From NCBI GenBank assembly GCA_022865445.1, contig JALHSX010000214.1, positions 1 to 12,111 on the forward strand: a stretch of 12,111 nucleotides of DNA, written 5' to 3'. Source of the stretch: Thermoplasmata archaeon. GTDB lineage: Archaea > Thermoplasmatota > Thermoplasmata > UBA10834. This document shows, piece after piece, positions 1 to 7,700 of this stretch (position 1 is the first letter of the stretch; every line of letters begins with the position of its first letter). The notes beneath the pieces are model-generated. The model was not told the origin of the DNA, did not search any database, and saw only the letters and a list, made by a program, of their open reading frames with translations. The position numbers and the translations under genes were made by a program.

Positions 1-172
1 CGACAGGCTGAAGGAAGCGAAGAAGACCGGCGCAGATTGCCTCGTGACGGGCTGCTACAAGTGCCTAATACACCTCAACTGCACCCTGGAGTACAAGACC
101 CAGACACCCAAGGAGCAGATCGACATACCAGTCAAGGACCTGAGCGTCGTCATCGCTGACGCGCTCGAATGA
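1..172 (+). CDS. C-terminal end of a CCG-domain (HdrB/HdrD-like) iron-sulfur protein, 5' partial
   Basis: The reading frame starts at base 2 and gives 56 residues before TGA at 170-172; the start lies outside the window. The fragment has a glycine-alanine-aspartate stretch leading into LVTGCYKCLIHLNC, then a tail ending VVIADALE. A Cys-X2-Cys pair at the end of a short beta strand, followed by His-Leu and another Cys, resembles the second half of the CCG cysteine-rich domain of HdrB, HdrD, GlpC and related Fe-S oxidoreductases, which bind an unusual [4Fe-4S] cluster and handle disulfides or quinone-like acceptors. The upstream CCG signature itself is not in the window, so the exact subfamily is open. 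It lies 18 bases before the small twin-cysteine-motif gene and probably shares its transcript. Its position just upstream of the HdrA/Mvh operon makes it a possible acceptor-side partner, which is inference. Confidence 0.6.
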   Translation, partial: DRLKEAKKTGADCLVTGCYKCLIHLNCTLEYKTQTPKEQIDIPVKDLSVVIADALE

Positions 173-190
173 TCGCAGGAAAACGATAGA

Positions 191-568
191 ATGAACCCGC
201 AAACACAAGCACCAGCAAAGGGAGAGGAGAGATACCTCCTTGTCGAGCTGTCGTGCAAGGACCAGAAGTGCTCTCCGTGCACGTATCCCAACTGCCAGAG
301 GTTCGCCAGAACTGTCCCGAAGAAGAAGCCGTTCGAGACCCGCATGACGAAGATGTTCGAGATCAAGAAGCCGATAACCAAGCCTCAGGATACGCGCGAG
401 CGCCTGGTGCTGATCGAGCTGTCGTGCAAGGACGAGAAGTGCTCGCCTTGCACATACCCGAACTGCCAGAGGTTCGCCAGGGAGGCGCAGAAGAAGAAGG
501 CGCCGTTCAAGGTCAAGATCACTGAGATCGAGAAAGGGAAGGAGGTACAGAGCCTCCTGTCGAAGTGA
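191..568 (+). CDS. Small basic protein with a duplicated CX4CX2CX4C motif, function unknown
   Basis: This 125-residue protein is not one I recognise. It contains two near-identical 24-residue blocks, at residues 17-40 and 74-97, each with the core CKD(Q/E)KCSPCTYPNCQRFAR. The cysteines are at 22, 27, 30, 35 and 79, 84, 87, 92, with identical CX4CX2CX4C spacing. The linker and tail are Lys/Arg rich. No signal peptide or membrane segment is visible, so it should be cytosolic. Eight cysteines in two equal sets suggest two metal sites, Zn or Fe-S; which one cannot be decided from sequence. A weak ribosome site (GCAGGA, 175-180) precedes the ATG. It sits between a CCG-domain protein and the HdrA/hydrogenase operon, so a redox or assembly role is plausible but unproven. 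A zinc-ribbon-like binding protein is the main alternative. Confidence 0.8.
   Translation: MNPQTQAPAKGEERYLLVELSCKDQKCSPCTYPNCQRFARTVPKKKPFETRMTKMFEIKKPITKPQDTRERLVLIELSCKDEKCSPCTYPNCQRFAREAQKKKAPFKVKITEIEKGKEVQSLLSK
245..309 (+). repeat. Intragenic direct repeat, copy A
   Basis: This 65-base segment encodes the first cysteine block of the small protein. It recurs at 416-480, exactly 171 bases (57 codons) downstream, with only about six base differences by eye, most of them at third codon positions. The high nucleotide match points to a fairly recent internal duplication or to repeat homogenisation. Confidence 0.8.
416..480 (+). repeat. Intragenic direct repeat, copy B
   Basis: This is the second copy of the 65-base cysteine-block repeat, in frame with copy A at 245-309. 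The sequence between the copies is not repeated, so the duplicated unit is the motif itself and not the whole gene. Confidence 0.8.
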
Positions 569-636
569 CAGCGGCCGTGAGCGTCGCCTTTCGACGAAAT
601 CGCTGGACGCTACGCGGAAAAGCGTCGGCCGCACAT

Positions 637-650
637 CGAAACGCATAAAA
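637..650 (+). promoter_or_regulatory. Archaeal BRE/TATA-like promoter for the HdrA/hydrogenase operon
   Basis: CGAAAC (637-642, BRE-like) is followed by GCATAAAA (643-650, TATA-like) in the only gap of more than 100 bases ahead of the operon. Transcription would be expected to start about 25 bases downstream, near 672, leaving a leader of roughly 75 bases with the ribosome site GGGAGGT at 735-741. This is a pattern match only. Confidence 0.5.
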
Positions 651-663
651 TGGTAAAGACCAT
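650..663. promoter_or_regulatory. Perfect 5-bp inverted repeat, possible operator
   Basis: ATGGT (650-654) and ACCAT (659-663) form a perfect dyad with a 4-base spacer. It abuts the TATA-like box and lies before the expected start of transcription, where a bound regulator would block RNA polymerase. The arms are short, so chance is a real alternative. Confidence 0.3.
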
Positions 664-734
664 ACAGCAAAAAGCGCACGAGTCGAGACTGTCCAGACTT
701 GTGATAACAAAGTGGCATTGATTGGGACAACATA

Positions 735-741
735 GGGAGGT
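735..741 (+). promoter_or_regulatory. Strong ribosome binding site of the first operon gene
   Basis: GGGAGGT ends 6 bases before the ATG at 748 and fixes that start. Together with the long leader it argues against a leaderless transcript for this operon. Confidence 0.7.
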
Positions 742-747
742 TACAGT

Positions 748-2040
748 ATGGAAAAGTCTGTCATGGTGATCGGGGGAGGGATTGCGGGAATTCAGGCATC
801 CCTGGACCTCGCGGACAAGGGAATGATCGTTCATGTGGTCGAGAAGACTCCCAGCATAGGCGGGAGAATGGCTCAGCTAGACAAGACCTTCCCGACGAAC
901 GACTGCTCGATATGCATTCTCGCGCCCAAGATGGCCGACTGCTTCAGCCATCCCAACACGAACGTGATCACGTACGCGGAGGTAGTGGGCATCGAGGGCA
1001 AGGTCGGCAGTTTCAAGGTGAAGGTACTGAAGAAGGCCAGATACGTCGATGAGACTAAGTGCACTGGCTGTGGCGAGTGCCTCGAAAAGTGCCCAAGCAA
1101 GGTCTCGAGCGAGTTCGAGATGGGCCTGGCCACCAGAAAGGCGATCTACATGCCGATGATGCAGGCCGTTCCGAGGGTCATGACGATCGACAAAGAGCAT
1201 TGCCTGATGATTACGAAGGGCAAGTGCGGCAACTGCAAGAAAGCCTGCAAGAGAGAGGCCATCAACTACGAGATGAAGGACCAGATGCTGGAGTTCGAGG
1301 TGGGCTCGATCATCGTCGCGACCGGCTACGACGTCTGGGACCCAACCTCGTCCACGGAGTACGGCTACGGCCGATACCCCAACGTCTACACTGCCATGGA
1401 GTACGAGAGGATGATCAACGCCGCGGGCCCGACACATGGACACATCGAGCGGAGGTCGGACAAGAAGAGGCCGGTCAAGATGGCGTTCATACAATGCGTC
1501 GGCTCCAGGAACCCGCAGGTGCATCCCTACTGCTGCGCGGTCTGCTGCATGCACTCCACGAAAGAGGCGATGCTGGCAAGAGAGCACCACGACGACATGG
1601 AATCGACCGTATTCTACAAGGACATGCGCGCGTGCGCGAAGGGCTTCTGGGAGTACATCGAGAGGGCCAAGCGCGACTACGGCGTGAGGTACATCAACTC
1701 GGACGCGACGGTCCAGGAGAACCCGGACAACCACAACCCGATCGTCGTCTTCGACGTGGGCGGAAGGCAGCAATCGGAGGAGTTCGACATGGTAGTCCTG
1801 GCAACAACCCTGATCCCGAGGAAGGAGACTCTCGAGCTGGCGAAGATACTCGGGCTCAAGGTGGACCAGTTCGGATTCCTCGAATCAACAGACAGGATAC
1901 TCAACGTCGAGAGCACGAATGTTCCTGGCATATTCATGGCGGGCTACGCCGCAGGGCCGGCGGACATCCCAGAATCGGTCGCCCAGGGCTCGGCGGCAGC
2001 CGCGAGGGCCGTGGAAGCGATGGTACAGGCGGGAGCGTGA
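748..2040 (+). CDS. hdrA: Short HdrA-like FAD/iron-sulfur protein lacking the C-terminal ferredoxin domain
   Basis: This 430-residue flavoprotein belongs to the HdrA family, whose members carry the FAD of the electron-bifurcating heterodisulfide reductase. It begins at once with the FAD Rossmann motif GGGIAG (residues 9-14), then IGGRMAQLDKTFPTNDCSIC with Cys53 and Cys56. An inserted ferredoxin domain follows, with one complete CX2CX2CX3C set (Cys105, 108, 111, 115) and a second, altered set (Cys152, 160, 163, 167; CX7CX2CX3C). Later come IQCVGSR (248-254), the YCCAVCC cluster (261-267) and the closing GIFMAGYAAGPADIPE. Canonical methanogen HdrA is about 650 residues; this protein lacks both the roughly 130-residue N-terminal cysteine domain and the C-terminal two-cluster ferredoxin. 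It is first in the operon, 6 bases before the long hdrA-like gene, which has exactly the parts missing here. A QmoA-like role beside a QmoB-like partner is the closest analogy. Confidence 0.9.
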   Translation: MEKSVMVIGGGIAGIQASLDLADKGMIVHVVEKTPSIGGRMAQLDKTFPTNDCSICILAPKMADCFSHPNTNVITYAEVVGIEGKVGSFKVKVLKKARYVDETKCTGCGECLEKCPSKVSSEFEMGLATRKAIYMPMMQAVPRVMTIDKEHCLMITKGKCGNCKKACKREAINYEMKDQMLEFEVGSIIVATGYDVWDPTSSTEYGYGRYPNVYTAMEYERMINAAGPTHGHIERRSDKKRPVKMAFIQCVGSRNPQVHPYCCAVCCMHSTKEAMLAREHHDDMESTVFYKDMRACAKGFWEYIERAKRDYGVRYINSDATVQENPDNHNPIVVFDVGGRQQSEEFDMVVLATTLIPRKETLELAKILGLKVDQFGFLESTDRILNVESTNVPGIFMAGYAAGPADIPESVAQGSAAAARAVEAMVQAGA

Positions 2041-2046
2041 TGACAC

Positions 2047-3915
2047 ATGGCTGAGAAGAAGACCGAGTCAAAGGAGAAGCCGAGGATCGGCGTGTTCGTA
2101 TGCCACTGCGGTTCCAACATCGGTGGCTTCGTCGACGTACCCTCGGTGGCTGAGTACGCAAAGACGCTCCCAGATGTGGAATACGCAACCGACAACCTGT
2201 ACACATGTGCTGAGGACGGGCTCTCGAACATAAGAGAGGGCATCAGAAAGCACAACCTGAACAGGGTGGTCGTCGCGAGCTGCACCCCGAGGACCCATGC
2301 ACCTCTGTTCCAGGCGACCTGCGAGTCCGCGGGCTTGAACAAGTACCTGTTCACATTCGTGAACATCAGAGAGCACTGCTCCTGGGTCCATATGAAAGAG
2401 AAGGAGAAGGCCACCAAGAAGGCCCGAGACCTCATCAAGATGGGCGTTGCCAGGGCGAGGCTCCTGCAGCCTCAGGAAGAGGAGAGGGTCAATGTCGAGC
2501 CGTCGGCAGTCGTCATAGGCGGGGGCGTGTCCGGCATGACGGCCGCGCTGTCCATCGCGGACATGGGGTTCCCAGTACACCTCGTCGAGAGGGAGGGAGA
2601 CATCGGAGGGTTCGTCAGGATCCTGAACAACCTCTATGTGACCGAGAAGAGCGCTGTGGAGACGATCAAACCCTTGATCGACAAGGTGAAGGCCAACAAG
2701 AACGTCAAGCTGCACCTGAACTCGACGCTCAAGAGCGTCCAGGGGTTCATCGGCAACTACGACATCGTCATAGGCACGAAGGGTGCCGAGGACCTGAAGA
2801 CCAAGGTCGGGACGATCATCGTCGCGACAGGCGCGCTCGAGTTCGTGCCCGAGGGGCTGTACGGCTACAACCAGTACCCGAATGTCGTCACGCTGACGGA
2901 GTTCGAGATCCTGTGCAAGAAGAAGACCCTGCCGAAGCTGAAGAATGTAGCTTTCATCCAATGCGTCGGCTCGAGAGGGCAGGTCAAGACCTACTGCTCC
3001 AGGATATGCTGCAATGTCGCCATCAAGAACGCCATCAACATCATGGACAACTACGAGAACATGCTGGGCCTGATGGAGAAGGCAGACACGGTGGTCGACA
3101 AGATCCCGGTCGAGCAGAAGGTGCCCGAGGAGATACTCGAGCGCAGGCGCAGGCGGCGCGGCAGAGAGAGGGGCGAGGAGGGCGAGGCCGAAGAGGTCAA
3201 GCTCGGTCCCTCGGAGAAGATCGAAGTCACAGTGTTCAACAGGGACATCATGGCGTACGGCGTGGACCACGAGCTCACCTATAACAAGGCCAGAGAGAAG
3301 CGCGTTAAGTTCAACAGATACACGCCCGAGCACCTCCCGAAGGTGTACATGGAGGGCAACCAACTCACGGTCGGCTACTTCCATGAGACCCTGAAGCTCG
3401 AGAGGACCATGCCGGTCGACATGATCATACTCTCGACCCCGCTAGTCGCCCAACCGGATGCTGGAGAGCTGGCGCAGATGCTGAAGGTGCCTCTGGGACA
3501 GGAAGGGTTCTTCTTCGAGGCGCACGTCAAGCTCAGGCCGGTGGATTTCGCCACCGATGGCATCTATGTCTGCGGCACCTGCAGAGGTCCCGCCGATATC
3601 ACAGAATGCACGAGCCAGGGGGCGGCTGCCGCGTCTAGAGCCGCGACACCCATGGCCAAGGGATACGTGCAGGCCGAGGCGATCACTAGCGTGGTTGACG
3701 AGACCAAGTGCTCCGGATGCGGGACTTGCATCCAGGTTTGCCCGTACGGCGCGCTCAGAAAGAGCGAGAAGGGCCTGGCGGAGGTCATCGTGGCCGCGTG
3801 CAAGGGCTGCGGCTGCTGCGGTGCCACCTGTCCAGAGGGAGCGATCACGATGACTAACTACACGGACGCTCAGCTGCTTGCCGAGGCGAAGGCCGCACTC
3901 GATGAGGAGGTGTGA
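2047..3915 (+). CDS. hdrA: Long HdrA-like FAD/iron-sulfur protein with N-terminal HdrA domain and C-terminal 2[4Fe-4S] ferredoxin
   Basis: This 622-residue protein opens with the HdrA N-terminal domain (residues about 13-140): CHCGSNIGG with Cys19 and Cys21, Cys54, ASCTPRTH with Cys79, and REHCSW with Cys111. An FAD domain follows with GGGVSG at 158-163, IQCVGSR (304-310) and YCSRICC (316-322). Unlike canonical HdrA it lacks the NDCxxC segment and the inserted ferredoxin. The C-terminus has two CX2CX2CX3C sets (Cys555, 558, 561, 565 and 585, 588, 591, 595), the usual exit for low-potential electrons to ferredoxin. Residues about 340-392 form an insertion rich in Arg and Glu that is absent from the matching half of the fused paralogue at 4743-7781. 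The ATG lies 6 bases after the upstream stop. With the MvhD gene that follows, the pair resembles the HdrA-MvhD fusion of QmoB. Confidence 0.9.
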   Translation: MAEKKTESKEKPRIGVFVCHCGSNIGGFVDVPSVAEYAKTLPDVEYATDNLYTCAEDGLSNIREGIRKHNLNRVVVASCTPRTHAPLFQATCESAGLNKYLFTFVNIREHCSWVHMKEKEKATKKARDLIKMGVARARLLQPQEEERVNVEPSAVVIGGGVSGMTAALSIADMGFPVHLVEREGDIGGFVRILNNLYVTEKSAVETIKPLIDKVKANKNVKLHLNSTLKSVQGFIGNYDIVIGTKGAEDLKTKVGTIIVATGALEFVPEGLYGYNQYPNVVTLTEFEILCKKKTLPKLKNVAFIQCVGSRGQVKTYCSRICCNVAIKNAINIMDNYENMLGLMEKADTVVDKIPVEQKVPEEILERRRRRRGRERGEEGEAEEVKLGPSEKIEVTVFNRDIMAYGVDHELTYNKAREKRVKFNRYTPEHLPKVYMEGNQLTVGYFHETLKLERTMPVDMIILSTPLVAQPDAGELAQMLKVPLGQEGFFFEAHVKLRPVDFATDGIYVCGTCRGPADITECTSQGAAAASRAATPMAKGYVQAEAITSVVDETKCSGCGTCIQVCPYGALRKSEKGLAEVIVAACKGCGCCGATCPEGAITMTNYTDAQLLAEAKAALDEEV

Positions 3916-3918
3916 GAC

Positions 3919-4743
3919 ATGGCCGAGGCACAGAGCAAGATACCAGATATGAAGCCCGAGCCGAAGGGCGACGAGTGGGAGCCCAAGATCATCGGGTTCC
4001 TGTGCAACTGGTGCTCGTACGCAGGCGCGGACCTGTGCGGCGTCAGCAGATATCAGTACCCGACCAACGTCCGCCCCGTGAGGGTCATGTGCTCCACGAG
4101 GATCAGCCCGCACCTAGTGCTCGACATATTCAAGGCCGGCGCCGACGGCATTCTGCTGGGCGGCTGTCACCTGAACGACTGCCACTACATATCCGGGAAC
4201 TTCTACACGGAGAAGCGCGTCAGACTGATGTGGAAGCTCCTCGAGGATGCCGGAATCGACCCGAAGAGGCTGAGGCTCGAGTGGGTCTCCGCATCCGAGG
4301 GGGAGAAGTTCTCCAAGGTCGTGACGGAATTCACCGAGCAGGTCACGAAGCTCGGCCCGAGCAATGTCCGGAAGGATAATGTCCTGAAGACGCAGGTCGC
4401 GGCCGCGGACAACGCGTCCGAGACGTTCCGGCTCAGGGCACTGGTCGGGAAGGAGCTCGACTTAGAGAAGAAGGGCAACGTCTACGGCAACAAGCTCGAG
4501 CAGACTGAGCTGGAGAAGCTGATCGACCAGGCAACCAAGGAGGAGTTCGAGAGAGCGCTCATATTGGAGCTCTCGAAGTCCAAGGCGATGTCGGTCAAGG
4601 AACTGGGCAAGATCATGAATGTCCCTACGGACAAGGTACTGAGGCATATCGTCGCCTTGCGCCAGAAGAACCTTCTGGCGATGGAACACCCGGAGGGCTT
4701 CACACCGACATACAAGACCATAGAGATCGGAGGTGAGCTGTGA
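3919..4743 (+). CDS. mvhD: MvhD-like [2Fe-2S] hydrogenase subunit fused to a C-terminal winged-helix domain
   Basis: Residues about 23-147 match MvhD, the [2Fe-2S] protein that links the MvhAG hydrogenase to HdrA. They include LCNWCSYAGADLCGVSR (Cys29, 32, 40), VMCSTR (Cys58), GGCHLNDCHY (Cys83, 88) and LRLEWVSASEGEKF. The first cysteine of the CCNWC motif present in the paralogue at 7778 is Leu28 here, and Cys40 is extra. Residues about 165-274 add a domain that the usual MvhD of about 140 residues does not have. It contains a helix-turn-helix-like stretch (SVKELGKIMNVPTDKVLRHI, about 225-244) and resembles the separate protein at 8245-8631. The ribosome site GAGGAGG (3904-3910) is strong and lies in the end of the upstream gene, 6 bases from the ATG. 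Whether the added domain binds DNA, subunits or a cofactor is unknown. Confidence 0.9.
   Translation: MAEAQSKIPDMKPEPKGDEWEPKIIGFLCNWCSYAGADLCGVSRYQYPTNVRPVRVMCSTRISPHLVLDIFKAGADGILLGGCHLNDCHYISGNFYTEKRVRLMWKLLEDAGIDPKRLRLEWVSASEGEKFSKVVTEFTEQVTKLGPSNVRKDNVLKTQVAAADNASETFRLRALVGKELDLEKKGNVYGNKLEQTELEKLIDQATKEEFERALILELSKSKAMSVKELGKIMNVPTDKVLRHIVALRQKNLLAMEHPEGFTPTYKTIEIGGEL
4729..4736 (+). promoter_or_regulatory. Ribosome binding site deciding the start of the fused hdrA
   Basis: GGAGGTGA is a full match to the anti-Shine-Dalgarno complement and lies in the last codons of the upstream gene. It is 3 bases from a GTG at 4740 but 6 bases from the ATG at 4743. The ATG is therefore the better start, giving a TGATG stop-start overlap of one base. 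Confidence 0.7.
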
Positions 4744-7700
4744 TGGCAGCGAGTGACAAGATCGGCGCGGTCATGGTAGTGGGAGGCGGCATCTCAGGGA
4801 TGCAGTCCGCCCTGGACCTCGCGGATTCCGGATACAAGGTGTACCTGGTAGAGAAGCAGCCGAGCATCGGCGGAACGATGGCTCAGCTAGACAAGACTTT
4901 CCCTACGAACGACTGCGCCATGTGCATCATGGCGCCCAAGCTCGTTGCGACGGGCAGGCACAACAACATCGATCTGATAACGAATGCGGACATCGCGATC
5001 GTGGACGGCGAGGAAGGCAATTTCAACGTGACCGTAAAGCAGCGCTCGCTCAGGGTAGACCCGAAGAAGTGCACTGGCTGCGGCAGCTGCGCCCAGAAGT
5101 GCCCCGTGGAGACCATGAACGAATACGACGAGAACACGAAGTTCAGGAAGGCCATCTACGTCAGATACCCGCAGGCGGTCCCGCTCGTGTACGCGATAGA
5201 TGCCGAGAAGTGCATCGGTTGCGGCATATGCGCTGAGGAGTGCAAGGCCAAGGCGGTCGAGTACGACCAGAAGGAGAAGATCCTCGAAATCAAGGTCGGG
5301 TCGATCATACTCTCGCCTGGCTTCGATGAGTTCAACGCGCGCCTGAAGACCGAATACGGCTACGGCGTCTACCAGAACGTTGTCACGAGCATCGAGTTCG
5401 AGAGGATTATGTCCGCCACAGGGCCATACTTCGGCACAATTCTGAGGCCTTCGGACGGGGACATTCCCGAGAAGATAGCGTTCATCCAGTGCGTCGGCTC
5501 GAGGGACGAGCACTGCGGGAACGAGTACTGCTCGAGTGTTTGCTGCATGTACTCGATCAAGGAAGCGGTGATAGCGAAGGAGCACACGTCCCAGGTGAAG
5601 CCGAGCATATTCTTCATGGACATGAGGGCGTTCGGCAAGGAGTTCGACGAGTACTACAACCGCGCAGCGAACGAGTGGGGCATCAGGTTCGTCCGCTCGA
5701 GGGTCGCGGCCATAAGCGAGGACCCGAAGACCAAGAACCTCAAGATAAAGTACGTCGAGGGCGGCGAGCCCAAGGAGGAGGAGTTCCAGATGGTCGTGCT
5801 GGCCGTCGGGCTCAGACCTCCAGCGGACGCCGAGAACCTCAGCAGGATCATGAAGTTCAGGCTGAACGACGACGGGTTCGCACAGACTGGCGCGTTCACG
5901 CCCGTCGAGACATCCAGGCCCGGGATATTCGTCAGCGGCGCGTTCTCGTCGCCAAAGGACATCCCGATGACAGTGGCGGAGGCTTCCGGGGCGGCCGCGA
6001 AGGCGGGTACCGTGATTGCTCCTGCCAGAAACACACTAGTCTCCAAGAAGGTGTTTCCCAAGGAGATCAGCGTGGAGGGTCTGGAACCCAGGATAGGAGT
6101 GTTCGTCTGTCACTGCGGAGTCAACATCGGTGGCGTCGTGAAGGTCCCCGAGGTCATGGAGTACGCCAAGACTCTCCCGAACGTCGTGTACGCCGAGCAG
6201 AACCTGTACACATGTTCCCAGGACACTCAAGAGAAGATCAACGAGAAGATAAAGGAGCTGAAGCTCAACAGGGTCGTGGTCGCGAGCTGCACGCCGAGGA
6301 CCCACGAGCCTCTGTTCCAGAACACAATCAAGGAAGCTGGATTGAACGCCTACCTGTTCGAGATGGCGAACATCAGGGACCAGTGCTCGTGGATACACAT
6401 GCACGAGCCCAAGGCGGCGACGAAGAAGTCGAAGGACCTCGTGCGGATGGCGGTCGCGAAGTCCCGGTTGCTCGAGCCCCTCCAGAACCTGACGCTAAAG
6501 GTGAACCAGGCCGCCATGGTTATCGGCGGAGGAGTTACCGGCATGACCGCGGCGCTCGAGCTGGCCAAGCAGGGGTTCAAGGTGAGCCTGGTCGAGAAGG
6601 AGAAGGAGCTGGGCGGCAACACGAAGAAGCTCTATTACCTGCCATCGGGCGACGACCCGCTGGCATTCGTCAAGGAACTCGACAAGGAGATCTCCGCCAA
6701 CCCGAACATCACCGTCTACACCGGCGCGAAGATCAAGATGATCGACGGATACGTTGGCAACTTCAAGACAACGCTCGAATCCGGAGAGCAGATCGAGCAC
6801 GGCGCTGTCATACTGGCGATCGGCGGGCAGGAGTACAAGCCTGAGGGCGAGTACCTGTACGGCAAGAACAAGAACGTCATGACCCTGCTCGAGCTCAAGG
6901 AGAAGCTGCACAAGGGCGAGGCGAAGGCCAACGAGTACGTGTTCATACAGTGTGTCGGCTCGAGAGAGGAGGGACATCCCAACTGCTCTCGAGTGTGCTG
7001 CACGGGCACGATGACCGCTGCGATCGAGATCAAGAAGAAGGACCCGAACGCGAAGGTCTTCGTACTGTACAGGGACATCAGGACATACGGATTCAGGGAG
7101 AAGTACTACAAGGAGGCCGGCCGGCTGGGCGTGACCTTCATCAGGTTCGAGGACAAGGAGAAGCCGAAGGTCGATGAGAAGGGCGGCAAGCTCGAGGTCA
7201 AGGTGAAGGACGAGGACACGGGCAAAGAGCTCACGCTGAAGCCGGACTACCTCGTACTTGCGAGCGGCACGAGGCCGCAGCCTGACGCGGGGACACTTGC
7301 ACCGATGTGCAAGGTTCCCCAGACCAAGGAGGGTTTCTTCCTTGAGGCGCACATGAAGCTCAGGCCTGTCGACTTCGCAACCGAGGGCATCTACTTGGCA
7401 GGTCTCGCGCATGGCCCGAAGTTCGTCGACGAGAGCATCGCACAAGCGCTTGCGGCAGTGTCCCGAGCCACGACGGTGCTGTCGAAGACCGAGCTCGAGG
7501 CGGAGGGCATAGTCGCGAAGATCGAGGAGTCGCTCTGCAACGGATGCGGCATATGCGTTCCTATCTGCGAGTACAAGGCACTCGAGGTCTTGCCGGACAA
7601 GAAGGACCCGAAGAAGAAGATCGTTGAGGTCAACGTCGGCCTCTGCAAGGGCTGTGGCGCATGCGTGGGAGCATGCCCGTCCGGCGCGCTCACTCAGATG

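Noticed and set aside
540..558. Hairpin AGGAGG-N7-CCTCCT as a terminator of the small cysteine-protein gene
   Set aside because: It lies inside the last codons of the gene and no T-run follows; more likely a chance consequence of coding sequence.
65..733. 222-residue minus-strand frame covering the small cysteine-protein gene and the promoter gap
   Set aside because: Its repeated blocks are simply the antisense of the duplicated cysteine motif, it has no ribosome site, and it would cover the operon promoter.
877..1773. Long open frames on the minus strand opposite the hdrA genes (also 2068-3384, 6495-7778, 10268-11200)
   Set aside because: They lie opposite strong hdrA and mvhA genes, lack family motifs and have Leu/Val/Arg/His-rich compositions typical of antisense frames in G+C-rich sequence.
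4740..4742. GTG start for the fused HdrA
   Set aside because: The ATG at 4743 has better spacing to GGAGGTGA; GTG would add only one residue.
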